Source: an uncultured Bacteroides sp. (lineage in GTDB: Bacteria > Bacteroidota > Bacteroidia > Bacteroidales > Bacteroidaceae). From it: a DNA stretch of 64,000 bases. The position numbers and the translations under genes are program-made. The notes under the pieces are model-generated. The model was not told the origin of the DNA, made no database searches, and saw only the letters and a list, made by a program, of their open reading frames with translations. Each line of letters starts with the position of its first letter. Position 1 is the stretch's first letter. The stretch covers positions 13,366 to 77,365 of the forward strand of contig CAQOGY010000012.1 of assembly GCA_948847595.1 (NCBI GenBank). The letters are read 5' to 3'. Shown here in pieces: positions 8,252 through 16,428 of this stretch.

Positions 8252-8575
8252 TATTTTCTTTTCGCTGCAACCCTTTTATATAAGCTATCGAACCTTTTGC
8301 AAGAGACCTTCTTTTCCCTGTGTTCGCACGTCGCTTTCGGGCTGCCTGATATGAATTGTGTCGCAAAGGTACTTGTCATGTCATTCTTGTATGCAAGGTC
8401 AAAGACTGACGGTTCACGACAAAATCTCCACCCTTCGCTCCGCACGGGTAGTATTTAATCGTGAAACCTTGCATAAAGAGCCATGACACCTTTCGAGGCG
8501 ACATAATTAAATCAGGCCCGAAAGTAGCTGGTGCTACAAGAGGGAAAAAAGAAAACTCAAAATTTTATAGATTAT
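8252..8575 (+). repeat. Cassette leader repeat, copy 2
   Basis: Diverged copy of 6372-6695, the same 322 bases from the shared start to the ATG at 8574. It keeps the GTAGC/GCTAC hairpin (8524-8537), with one changed loop base, and a minus-strand TACCTTTG box near 8365. Same length and ordering of blocks with many scattered substitutions suggest an old duplication kept under selection. Confidence 0.8.
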
Positions 8576-8861
8576 GGCAAACGATGTAACAAATTCAAAT
8601 GGACGAGTAACGGCAGACGAAGTAATACACAAGGATTCGGTTTTCAGATACCAACTGTTAGACCGCTTACGGTCAGATTGCGAGTATTACCTTAATTACG
8701 GTAACAGACACCCGAAATCCTTATGGGCTGGCGACGAAAAATTGCAAATTGAATTTATGATAAAACTGCATGAGAGTTTCAAAGAGGACGAAAAACCAGA
8801 ATGGCTTACGATGGATGAGATTTTAGAATACAGCAAGAAAATGATAGCTCAAGAAGAATAA
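8574..8861 (+). CDS. LPD11-like domain protein
   Basis: A 95-residue protein. The core, YQLLDRLRSDCEYYLNYGNR followed by LWAGDEKLQIEFM, matches what I know of the LPD11 domain, a small domain found attached to large polyvalent proteins of phages and conjugative elements and also free-standing on islands. The role is unknown. First gene of the second cassette, directly behind the second leader repeat. Confidence 0.7.
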   Translation: MANDVTNSNGRVTADEVIHKDSVFRYQLLDRLRSDCEYYLNYGNRHPKSLWAGDEKLQIEFMIKLHESFKEDEKPEWLTMDEILEYSKKMIAQEE

Positions 8862-8897
8862 AATTACAACTAAGGAACAGACTAAAAATGTGATTTT

Positions 8898-9131
8898 ATG
8901 GCATGGTTAGCAGTAAATAAAGACGGAACAGAATGGATAATGCCCGGAAAGCCCGTTCGAGGCTGGTGCGGGCATTGGGAGTACTCGGAAAAAGTGTACG
9001 TCGAGAGCGAGCAAGGGTACGTATCAATCGAGATAGAACTCCCCAAGGGGTCTGTTTACAAACTACTCGGTAAGGAGCTGACATGGGATGATGAACCGGT
9101 GGAATTGCAGACCGAAACAGAAAAGAGGTAA
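8898..9131 (+). CDS. Small island protein, function unknown
   Basis: A 77-residue protein beginning MAWLAVNKDGTEWIMPGKP. The sequence GTEWI..GKPVRG followed by ESEQGYVSIEIELPKGSVYKLL suggests a compact all-beta fold. Short proteins of this pattern are common on Bacteroidales mobile elements, but no function is known to me. Second gene of the second cassette, ending just before a strong hairpin at 9136-9171. Confidence 0.65.
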   Translation: MAWLAVNKDGTEWIMPGKPVRGWCGHWEYSEKVYVESEQGYVSIEIELPKGSVYKLLGKELTWDDEPVELQTETEKR

Positions 9132-9135
9132 AAGC

Positions 9136-9171
9136 AAGCGGGCTGAACGTAGCATCGGTTTCAGCCCGCTT
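9136..9171 (+). terminator. Hairpin terminator of the second cassette
   Basis: A perfect 11-bp stem, AAGCGGGCTGA at 9136-9146 pairing with TCAGCCCGCTT at 9161-9171, starting 5 bases after the stop codon. Confidence 0.65.
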
Positions 9172-9887
9172 ATACCGGCTAAACAGGTACACACCGGCGG
9201 GAATCCCTTTTTTATCTCCGTAACAGACATCCATACCGTTTCCTTCGGAAATAACCTTTTATACCTTTTGGCAGGCTATATCCTTTTGTAGAAAACGTCC
9301 GTTCGTGCGAAGGCGGTTCCTCCGCTTTGTTTCAAGACAGACTTCAGCCCTTTTTCCTTTTCCTCTTCTTTCCCTCATTTCTCTTGCCGGATAGAGACAG
9401 CGACATCAATACGCTGCATACATCTTTTGTCGGCTCTTCGTTTGGGCCCCCTTTCCACTATGCAGCGTACATGGTTGTATAAACGGTATATCGTTCTTGC
9501 CGCTTCAACCCCAAACAACCGATACGCTTTCTTGCCAGATGTTCTTCCCGCCCACCTGCCGGAACGGGAGCGGTCTTGTGTCAGTGGACGGACAGGTCTT
9601 TCATGTCTCCGAATCCGCTGCGGATTGTTTCGCCTCGACTTTTTCGCGACCGCTTTCTATTTGAAGTCGCCATATCGTTTTTCGTTGCAAAGTTAGTATG
9701 CAGACGGGCGCGACCTGGTGGTCTTGACCAATGGCGTATCGCACAAATCTTCCTTTATCGGGCCTGCGGTTTGGGGCTTCGCCTCCAAAATAAAGAGTAT
9801 TTATGCGCTATCCTTGGTGCAGCCCTTTACTGCACCTACTTTTTATGCACCGTAAAACTGATTTATTAACTTCAAAAAGCAATCGCA
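9172..9887 (+). other. Long leader region upstream of ssb
   Basis: About 716 bases with no credible gene. It contains several CCTTTT(TT)AT-type strings (for example near 9200 and 9257), a minus-strand TAACTTTG box near 9690, and T-rich stretches. This is the longest of the cassette leaders. I see no protein-like sequence in it on either strand. Confidence 0.5.
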
Positions 9888-10271
9888 ATGAAAAAGATCG
9901 AGAACAATTTCGCAGTAACCGGATTCGTGGCAAAAGATGCCGAAGTCCGTCAGTTCACCACCACAAGTGTCGCACGTTTCCCGCTGGCAGTAGCCCGTCA
10001 GGAGAAGAACGGCGAAGAAACCAAGCGCATATCCGCTTTCATGAACATTGAAGCGTGGCGCAAGAACGAGAATACCGGGTCGTTCGACCAGCTCACCAAG
10101 GGCACGCTGCTTACCGTGGAGGGCTACTTCAAGCCCGAAGAGTGGACCGACAAAGACGGCGTGCTGCACAACCGCATCGTAACGGTCGCCGTCAAGTTCT
10201 ATCCCGCTGTCGAGAAAGAGGAGGAAGCTCCTGCGGAACCGGTAAAGAAGCAGGAAAAAGGCAAGAAGTAA
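9888..10271 (+). CDS. ssb: Single-stranded DNA-binding protein
   Basis: A 127-residue OB-fold protein. MKKIENNFAVTGFVAKDAEV, RFPLAVARQEKNGEE, FMNIEAWRK, GTLLTVEGYFKPEEW and the acidic C-terminal part are typical of the SSB carried by Bacteroidales mobile elements. It would coat single-stranded DNA produced during transfer or replication of the island. The extreme C-terminus is basic (KKQEKGKK) instead of the acidic DDIPF tip that recruits partner proteins in chromosomal SSB, so partner recruitment may differ. It is a single-gene cassette with its own terminator. Confidence 0.9.
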   Translation: MKKIENNFAVTGFVAKDAEVRQFTTTSVARFPLAVARQEKNGEETKRISAFMNIEAWRKNENTGSFDQLTKGTLLTVEGYFKPEEWTDKDGVLHNRIVTVAVKFYPAVEKEEEAPAEPVKKQEKGKK

Positions 10272-10289
10272 TTCCTGCCTTATCCGGAC

Positions 10290-10313
10290 AAAGCGGCTTG
10301 AAAGCCGCTTTTG
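10290..10313 (+). terminator. Terminator of ssb
   Basis: A perfect 10-bp stem (AAAGCGGCTT, two-base loop, AAGCCGCTTT) running into TTTTGTTTT, 18 bases after the ssb stop. Confidence 0.8.
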
Positions 10314-10648
10314 TTTTACTCGTTACCGTTCCGGAACGTCCACACTTTTATACTCCTTCATACTCCACACGAAGAGTCCGCCGCCGTCCATTGATTTTCC
10401 CGTGCAAAGTTAAGGCGGTCGGGAATCGGCAAGGCGCGGCTTCATTTGTCGTTAACAACCATCAACTCGCAAGCTCGTCAATACTTGTTCAACACAAATG
10501 AAATCGTCCACGGGACTATCCGCTTCCTCCTTGCCTTATTTCCCTTCTGTCCGCCTTGTGGCCCGCACGTAAATCAAATCCCGCCGGACGAGGGAAACCC
10601 TCCGAAAGCAGGGATAAAAACGAAAGTCAAACTTAAAATTCAAAATGT
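10314..10648 (+). other. Leader region of the fourth cassette
   Basis: About 335 bases without a gene. It has a minus-strand TAACTTTG box near 10403, a small GAGGG/CCCTC hairpin near 10579-10593 and the AAAACGAAAGTCAAACTTAA run just before the start codon, all of which recall the other cassette leaders. Confidence 0.5.
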
Positions 10649-11176
10649 ATGAAACAGATGATTTGGTCAAGCTATGACCTGTTGGACGAAACGGCAAAAG
10701 AAGAATATCAAAATTCCCAGCGGGAAATATTGGACGATGACAGTTACGAGGTCAGCGATGAAGAATGGGCAGAAGAAGTATATTGCCGGCTGGACGACGA
10801 ACGAAGCAATCTGAATAAAGAAGTGGACGGCATTATTGTCGTGTTCGGCAACTTGGGATTATGGAACGGCCGGAGACGAGGCTATCAAATATTGGGCAGC
10901 ACCATTGCCGATATTTTGAAATCCCAGTGCGACGATGCAGAATGGTACGGCGACGGCTACAACATTCGCGGACGGATGGACCATCATGACGGTACGAACT
11001 ATACCTTATACCGTATCGCCAAAGGCCGTGACGAAGCGGAACGTATCGCCGATAAGATTTACAACCGTGAAATCGACGAAGAAGGCTTCCGCCGGAGAAC
11101 ACGTTCCCTCTATCCGTATGTAGCCGCCGTGTACGGCTGGAAAACAAGGCAGCGCAAGCCGGACAAGGCCGCATAA
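10649..11176 (+). CDS. Conserved-type mobile-element protein, function unknown
   Basis: A 175-residue acidic protein, MKQMIWSSYDLLDETAKEEY at the start. Its central part (VVFGNLGLWNGRRRGYQILG, then a DDAEWYGDGYNIRGRMDHHDGTN segment) is a pattern I associate with an uncharacterised family on Bacteroidales conjugative elements. No signal peptide or membrane segment. An ATG at 10645 lies in another frame and leads to an early stop, so 10649 is the start. It forms a one-gene cassette closed by a hairpin at 11193-11228. Confidence 0.75.
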   Translation: MKQMIWSSYDLLDETAKEEYQNSQREILDDDSYEVSDEEWAEEVYCRLDDERSNLNKEVDGIIVVFGNLGLWNGRRRGYQILGSTIADILKSQCDDAEWYGDGYNIRGRMDHHDGTNYTLYRIAKGRDEAERIADKIYNREIDEEGFRRRTRSLYPYVAAVYGWKTRQRKPDKAA

Positions 11177-11192
11177 AAATGCTGCCCGCAAA

Positions 11193-11228
11193 ATACCGCA
11201 ACGCACCCGCCAGAGGTGGTTGCGGTAT
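11193..11228 (+). terminator. Hairpin terminator, fourth cassette
   Basis: A perfect 10-bp stem, ATACCGCAAC at 11193-11202 and GTTGCGGTAT at 11219-11228. A close relative of this hairpin occurs at 12229-12262. Confidence 0.6.
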
Positions 11229-11835
11229 CCTTTATTGAATGACTGAAATACAGAACCATCACCTTTTATAATCAGCTTCGTTCCTTTTTTATCTCATGTT
11301 TTTTGTGAAACCGGGAATGGACGAATATTTTGAACTGACGGACGAAGGTTACGAGTGGGTCTCCTAAACATTCGGTACAGATAATGACAGGTACGGGTTC
11401 GGGATACATTGGCAATGGATGTGTCCTGAATCCTTTTGCCGGAATTACCCTTTTATATCTTCATGACTCTTTCCCTTTTATCGAAGCGTATTCCGTACCC
11501 CATTGTACTCCGGCTAACCAACCGGAAAGCAATCCTCTTATAACACCTTAGCTTCCCCATTTTACTCCTTACAGCCGTTCCCCAGACACACTCCATGCCG
11601 AAAGCCCGCTTATTTTTTCTGCAAAGTTCGATTGCCGGCTGCCAGTCCCGGCAAGGACCGCTGGCGCTTGCAACCGGAAAATCTTCCTCTCCGACTTCGT
11701 TGGAGAGCGTATTTCCCATTGCCTCCTTGTCTGGACTGACCGTCAATCCTGTGGCAGAAAAATAACCAGCCTCTCGGTACGAGATTGTACCAAAGGGAAA
11801 AACAAAAAATAGTTCAAACTTAAAATTTAAAGCGT
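11229..11835 (+). other. Leader region of the fifth cassette
   Basis: About 600 bases with no convincing gene. A 23-codon frame at 11296 (MFFVKPGMDEYFELTDEGYE) is too short to call. Repeated CCTTTT(TT)AT strings occur near 11260, 11285, 11445 and 11472. A GGTAC/GTACC hairpin lies near 11778-11793, just before AAAGGGAAAAACAAAAA. Confidence 0.45.
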
Positions 11836-12150
11836 ATGACATTTAGAGAATTTATGCGAGAAAACGGTTACGAGTTACAGACAACTTTTTGGGAGGACTT
11901 CTCAATAGCGGACCGATTCGGTCTGTCAGCTATACAAGACACTTTCAAACGTGCTTTCGAGGAATGGAAAAATAACTATAAATACCTCACGGAACTGATA
12001 TTGGTACTCAATCATAAAATCTGGCAGTATTATGAAACGAAACCGGAATTTGCGACACTTTACAATACCCTTTGGGAACAGGCAGGTCAATATGCGGTAG
12101 AGAACCTGAAAGATGACGAGTTAAGTTATTATTACGAGGTGACGGATTAA
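11836..12150 (+). CDS. Small island protein, function unknown
   Basis: A 104-residue protein, MTFREFMRENGYELQTTFWE at the start, with a long predicted helical middle (DTFKRAFEEWKNNYKYLTEL, VLNHKIWQYYE). The arrangement resembles an uncharacterised small protein family common on Bacteroidales conjugative elements. No function can be read from it. It forms the fifth cassette, closed by a hairpin at 12161-12193. Confidence 0.7.
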   Translation: MTFREFMRENGYELQTTFWEDFSIADRFGLSAIQDTFKRAFEEWKNNYKYLTELILVLNHKIWQYYETKPEFATLYNTLWEQAGQYAVENLKDDELSYYYEVTD

Positions 12151-12160
12151 GCAAGGGAAC

Positions 12161-12193
12161 ACAAAGAGTCGGCTTTCATCGGCGGCTCTTTGT
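12161..12193 (+). terminator. Terminator of the fifth cassette
   Basis: Stem ACAAAGAGTCG with CGGCTCTTTGT (one G-T mismatch), 10 bases after the stop codon. A second hairpin of the ATACCGC type follows at about 12229-12262. Confidence 0.65.
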
Positions 12194-12331
12194 GCCACTT
12201 CCTTTTTTATAGCATACGGCAAAACAAATACCGCAACCGTCCGCAAAAGACAGTCGCGGTATCGTGTTATCCTGTATAACCATTGTCAACGGTCTCCCGA
12301 AACACTATGAAGAAAACCGTTTATACTTTCT

Positions 12332-12613
12332 TTATTTTCCCTCTTTTACCGCATCTAAGAATGTCTTTGCAGGCTTGAACGCAGGAACAGAGTGAGCCGG
12401 AATCACGATGGTCGTATTCTTTGAAATGTTACGAGCCTTTTTCTCTGCCCTTTGTTTGATGATGAAACTTCCGAATCCTCGCAGGAACACCTCGTTCCCG
12501 GCAATCATCGACTCCCTGACACTCTCCATGAATGCCTCCACTACAGTTGTCGCTACCGACTTTTCTATTCCGGTCTCCTGTGCGATCCGGGCAATAATAT
12601 CTGCTTTTGTCAG
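12332..12613 (-). CDS. HU-family DNA-binding protein with an apparent CTG start
   Basis: The protein has the HU/IHF fold signature: GNEVFLRGFGSFIIKQRAEK, then ARNISKNTTIVIPAHSVPAF and a closing PAKTFLD helix. From the first ATG (12541) it would be only 69 residues and would lack the first dimerisation helix. In the same frame, homology continues upstream as TKADIIARIAQETGIEKSVA, a complete HU N-terminus, but the codon before TKAD is CTG (12613-12611) and stop codons lie just upstream. A -7 box at 12638-12645 places transcription start a few bases before the CTG. I therefore extend the gene to 12613 (93 residues). Expected role: bending DNA in recombination or transfer of the island. Confidence 0.75.
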   Translation of the reverse strand: MTKADIIARIAQETGIEKSVATTVVEAFMESVRESMIAGNEVFLRGFGSFIIKQRAEKKARNISKNTTIVIPAHSVPAFKPAKTFLDAVKEGK

Positions 12614-12637
12614 ACTGTTTTATTATAAAATCCGTTG

Positions 12638-12645
12638 CAAAGATA
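12638..12645 (-). promoter_or_regulatory. -7 box for the HU-like gene
   Basis: The minus strand reads TATCTTTG, matching TAnnTTTG, about 25 bases upstream of the CTG at 12613. That short leader supports translation starting near the CTG. Confidence 0.5.
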
Positions 12646-12833
12646 ATAACATATCTCTTTGTCGTCTGGATTGCCAGCCTGATAATGTTACGGAAAACGA
12701 TAATCCACCTTTATCTCACGGTGTTCCTTCGGCACGAACCAGACAATCGGAAAGCCCCGATAAAAGGAGAGAAACATAAAAAACATACAAATCCGTATCC
12801 TGTAGTCAAGGCAGGCAAACACCCGATCACCAT

Positions 12834-12938
12834 TTATCGGTCATGATGGTAATCACTCTTGCTGAAACCACCGAATATAGCTTTCAGAATCTTTCCGATA
12901 ACATAGAAAACCACTATAAAAACGATAAGTTCTCCCAT
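12834..12938 (-). CDS. Very small membrane protein, 34 residues
   Basis: A short frame starting MGELIVFIVVFYVIGKILKA: one strongly hydrophobic N-terminal segment followed by a basic and polar tail ending HHDR. It lies alone between the HU-like gene and the recombinase-like gene. No RBS is expected in this phylum, so support is the composition of the frame and the clean gap it fills. It could be a small membrane peptide or chance. Confidence 0.4.
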   Translation of the reverse strand: MGELIVFIVVFYVIGKILKAIFGGFSKSDYHHDR

Positions 12939-13047
12939 ATTCTATACTACTTAAAGTTAATATAAAGATACTAAAAATCAACGAGAACAGAAAACATATA
13001 GCCCTGATTCTCAAAAAAATCCATTTCAATCCGGCTAATACGAAAGC

Positions 13048-13692
13048 TCATTGCCCATCTTTCGGCTTACGCTTGCCCAACGGTCCTTTGAATTTTCCCC
13101 TATTGAGCTTTACCCCGTGCCGGTTGAGCACACTGAACACCGAACTCCGGCTGTTGTACCCGCTTACCGCCATGATGTCCTCGAAAGAATGACCGTTGAC
13201 ATACATATCAACGATGGTATTCTCCCGGTCGGCCTTATCCATCGCCTTCATCGTTTTTCTCGGGACCTTCGCTTTCTGTTGCAGATTCATGACATGTGCG
13301 GACGAATACCGCAATACCGCCACCTCTTCGGGTAGCGCCCCGAACATATCCAGTACATCGGCTGCCGTCGTTTCGGGGAACAGTTTTCCCCGCGAGTCGA
13401 TCCGGTCATGGATGGAAATGATACGCACCACTTTGATTCGGCACAACTCAATAAACGCGGACAATTCGCGCGACCCACGGAGAGCGTTGCTGAATTTGGC
13501 CACGACAATCTCGTCACCTCTTTCGAGATTCGCTACAAGCTGTTTCCATCTGGGGCGCAGAGCCTCGTTTTCGACAAGTTCCTCTATCACTTGTACACAA
13601 CCGTATTTCTGCATCCACTCTTTATCAGCCTCGAATCCGTCGTAACGATCCGCCTTGAATATGTAACCTACTTTTGCCATATCATTGTGCAC
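13048..13692 (-). CDS. Serine-recombinase-like protein lacking the catalytic serine
   Basis: A 214-residue protein with a resolvase-like N-terminal domain (LERGDEIVVAKFSNALRGSREL corresponds to the helix with the conserved Arg pair) and a C-terminal helix-turn-helix (SFEDIMAVSGYNSRSSVFSVL). In active serine recombinases the first strand reads like GYxRVSTGKQ, with the nucleophilic Ser. Here it reads GYIFKADRYDG, with no Ser, so strand cleavage by the usual mechanism is unlikely. A DNA-binding or regulatory role is a reasonable inference. Start could be 13692 or the internal Met at 13680. Proteins of this sort recur on Bacteroidales elements. Confidence 0.75.
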   Translation of the reverse strand: MHNDMAKVGYIFKADRYDGFEADKEWMQKYGCVQVIEELVENEALRPRWKQLVANLERGDEIVVAKFSNALRGSRELSAFIELCRIKVVRIISIHDRIDSRGKLFPETTAADVLDMFGALPEEVAVLRYSSAHVMNLQQKAKVPRKTMKAMDKADRENTIVDMYVNGHSFEDIMAVSGYNSRSSVFSVLNRHGVKLNRGKFKGPLGKRKPKDGQ

Positions 13693-13915
13693 TTCTATAA
13701 GAATAAGTACAAATATAAGAGTTTTATTTTAAACTAAACCATACTTTGAACGAAAATGATATGAAGGGCTTTCTGTGTCCTTCGTTTCTTTCACTTATTT
13801 TCATTGAAAATCAAACTATTAAGTGCAATGTTAAAAATGGTTTATAAAACGATTTTCGGCGCTTGTCATCTTGAAAAGAATACTTAGATTTGTGCTGTAA
13901 AATACAAAATGAACT

Positions 13916-14965
13916 ATGAATTGTAAAAATCAATACTTAAAAATTGTACTATCGATTGCTGGACTTTCTGCCGTTCCGATTGCCATTTTCACACTTACAT
14001 CGTGCGACGGTTCGAACGTCAAATCACTGGTTGAAGCCCAACCTACTCCAGCCGGTCTGTATCGGGAGTATCTGTCCGAAACACGCGGGCAAAAAGAACT
14101 TTCCTTTGAGGATTTGACCGCGTATATCGGGAAGTGGCAGACCTTGAAAGATTCCGTGACCGCAACCATGCGCCGGGACACGACCTATCGGGCACATTCC
14201 GACATACGTGAAGAGTGCATTCTGCTGCACGATTCCGTCCGTGCGGAACTTTCTCGGCTGGCGATGTCGAAACCTCGCACCTATAAAGAAGTGCTGATTC
14301 TGAAAGAACGTTTCTCTTCCTATACCGGAGACGTGGAACTGCATCGTTCCGCCGAAGAAATCCGTCCGTTTTTCGCAGAATTGGATAAACGTCCGGCCTG
14401 TCGGGGTAACAAGGAGCAAATTCTGTCAGCATATCGTAACGTGCTTGCCGAAACCCTGAACAATGGAATACATGGGAACGGCGACCTCAAAAAATTCATC
14501 GAAAGGGAGGATGCCGCTTTTCGAGCTTTCCTGTCCGGGTTGCACGAGCTTGGCGAAGCGAATATGGCCGACATCACCCGTGACACAGAGAAATGCTGCT
14601 CCGAGGTGTTTTTCGCCGCTGGGCGCAAGGAAATCACTTACAAGGACGCCACGATATACATGGCCTTACGTACCGACCGTCGGCTGATCCAGAACGTGCG
14701 TGCCTGTCTTGACAACATACGCCGTGGAAAGGTCGTAACGCCCGAACAGGCACAAGCCTATGTCTGGATGATTCTACAGCCCTACGCTTCCTTGGACGGC
14801 CTCTGCATGACGCTATTGTCCCCGGAAGATAAGGAAACCCTTTACAGGATGGCCGCAGAAACACCCGCCGCATTCGAGAAACTGCGCAGAATCCTGCCGT
14901 CGGAGGGCGACCGGTTGGACGAACTGCCCGGTATGCTCATGGAGATATTCATCGCCTCGTTGTAA
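13916..14965 (+). CDS. Island lipoprotein, function unknown
   Basis: A 349-residue protein with a hydrophobic N-terminus and lipobox LTSC (Cys at about residue 30), so it is predicted to be a membrane-anchored lipoprotein. The rest is strongly helical and charged, without a recognised domain. It begins a rightward run of seven genes that ends with the MobV relaxase and the OmpA-like gene. Spacing to the next gene is 26 bases. Role unknown; location at the head of a mobilization region suggests an envelope function linked to transfer, by context only. Confidence 0.7.
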   Translation: MNCKNQYLKIVLSIAGLSAVPIAIFTLTSCDGSNVKSLVEAQPTPAGLYREYLSETRGQKELSFEDLTAYIGKWQTLKDSVTATMRRDTTYRAHSDIREECILLHDSVRAELSRLAMSKPRTYKEVLILKERFSSYTGDVELHRSAEEIRPFFAELDKRPACRGNKEQILSAYRNVLAETLNNGIHGNGDLKKFIEREDAAFRAFLSGLHELGEANMADITRDTEKCCSEVFFAAGRKEITYKDATIYMALRTDRRLIQNVRACLDNIRRGKVVTPEQAQAYVWMILQPYASLDGLCMTLLSPEDKETLYRMAAETPAAFEKLRRILPSEGDRLDELPGMLMEIFIASL

Positions 14966-14991
14966 AAGCCTATTCACAAAATAAACGATAT

Positions 14992-15444
14992 ATGATTATG
15001 TTACGACACTTTCTGGATGACTTCATGTCGTTCGTACCCCTGCAAATGCCGCAGCTTCTCAATGTGGCAACGATGGAGGAGCCGCAGTTCTACGGTGACT
15101 ATGTTCTGCTCACATTCCCGCTGCGGGACCCCTATGATCTGGAGGAGGTCATGGACATATTCGAGGACGACATGGAGCTGATTACACTCTACCACCATGT
15201 GCCGGTCGGACTGGAGAAATCCGGTCATAGCACCTGTGCCTACTCCAATCCCGCTTTCGGGCAGATGTTCAAGATGAACGCCCGGACAGACGCGGACGGC
15301 AAGGTAAACCGTATCATCGCGACCATTTACGATTCGTTGGAGCTGATGTACGGCGACCTGTGTCTCGATCTGAAACTCCACGCCGGGAACGGCAGCTTCA
15401 AGTACAAAAAGAATCAGGAAGACGTGTTGTTGGATTTCATGTAA
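14992..15444 (+). CDS. Island protein, function unknown
   Basis: A 150-residue acidic protein beginning MIMLRHFLDDFMSFVPLQMP; the start could also be the ATG at 14998. No signal peptide, membrane segment or known motif. It sits between the lipoprotein gene and the next small gene (10 bases), probably in one transcript. I do not recognise a family. Confidence 0.68.
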   Translation: MIMLRHFLDDFMSFVPLQMPQLLNVATMEEPQFYGDYVLLTFPLRDPYDLEEVMDIFEDDMELITLYHHVPVGLEKSGHSTCAYSNPAFGQMFKMNARTDADGKVNRIIATIYDSLELMYGDLCLDLKLHAGNGSFKYKKNQEDVLLDFM

Positions 15445-15454
15445 AACAACCCCT

Positions 15455-15853
15455 ATGCGAAACACGATATACCGCCAAATGGTTTTCTGTATCGACACGT
15501 ACCGCACGTGGATAGAAGTGGCCGATGACAACCTCTACAAGGAACACGTCATTTCGAGAAACACCCGGACCGACTTCCTTGTGACCCGCACGCTGGTACT
15601 GCGGGCCTACAAACCGCATGGTCCATACGAAAAGGGCATGACGTGGACGATTCCGGAGCATGATCTGGACACGGCACTGGCTACATATCGTAAGCAGAAC
15701 GGCACATTCAAATCCCGGATGAAGAAAGGCGCGTCGTCCCTGACAGCCGAAGACACCGAGAACATTATCCGCTTGGCCACCCACGGGATTGTCCGATTGG
15801 AACTCGTGGTACGGCCCGTTCATATACCTTCAAAACCCTATTACCTGTTATGA
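15455..15853 (+). CDS. Island protein, function unknown
   Basis: A 132-residue protein, MRNTIYRQMVFCIDTYRTWI at the start and IPSKPYYLL at the end. Mixed alpha/beta composition, no recognised motif. It overlaps the next gene by 4 bp (ATGA-type junction), so the two are translationally coupled. Confidence 0.68.
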   Translation: MRNTIYRQMVFCIDTYRTWIEVADDNLYKEHVISRNTRTDFLVTRTLVLRAYKPHGPYEKGMTWTIPEHDLDTALATYRKQNGTFKSRMKKGASSLTAEDTENIIRLATHGIVRLELVVRPVHIPSKPYYLL

Positions 15854-16428
15854 CCTGGATTATATTACAATTCGTATTTCTTGCAATGCCTGTCGTCCTT
15901 CCGGCACTGTTGTACAGAAGCAGGCGTTGCTTCATGGCAAGATTCTACGATAAAATGGTGTGGAGCGAAAAGGCCCGCAGGCTGTACGCCCATGTGCTGC
16001 TTATCGTATTACTCTTGTTTCATTATGTCTATACGAGTGGACACCCCGGCGAGTTCGGTATCGTGCCATCTACCATCGTGTGTGCCGCATGGGCCTCTTT
16101 CAGGCGGGCGGACCGATGGATGCGCGGCTTGCTCGACCGGCCGAAACGTTTCGTCTGGTTTGCGCTCTTGGCATTGGTCATCGGCTTCGTGCCGCATCTG
16201 TACACGATGGCCGTAACAATCGCCTTTGTTCTTTTGGCTGCCCTGTTCTACCCGTCGGCAAGGGTCATGTCCGAAAAGACAGACATACGCAAATTCCTCG
16301 AATGGCTGGAATGTCCCGGAGCATTAGCCGACAGTTATCATAGTATCATCACGCGAGGCTGCCACGATAATGCGGATAATGGCAACCTGAAACTATCCGC
16401 ACATTATGAATCATCAAAAACAGAATGA
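15850..16428 (+). CDS. Integral membrane protein of the island
   Basis: A 192-residue protein with about four hydrophobic segments: near residues 2-20 (WIILQFVFLAMPVVLPALLY), 43-60, 66-80 and 100-135. The C-terminal 55 residues are polar and probably cytoplasmic. No known family recognised. It is coupled by 4-bp overlaps to genes on both sides, so it belongs to the same transcript as the gene upstream of the relaxase. Confidence 0.7.
   Translation: MTWIILQFVFLAMPVVLPALLYRSRRCFMARFYDKMVWSEKARRLYAHVLLIVLLLFHYVYTSGHPGEFGIVPSTIVCAAWASFRRADRWMRGLLDRPKRFVWFALLALVIGFVPHLYTMAVTIAFVLLAALFYPSARVMSEKTDIRKFLEWLECPGALADSYHSIITRGCHDNADNGNLKLSAHYESSKTE

Noticed and set aside
11296..11367. A 23-codon frame in the fifth cassette leader
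   Set aside because: Too short, no neighbours in coupled spacing, and embedded in a leader that looks non-coding.
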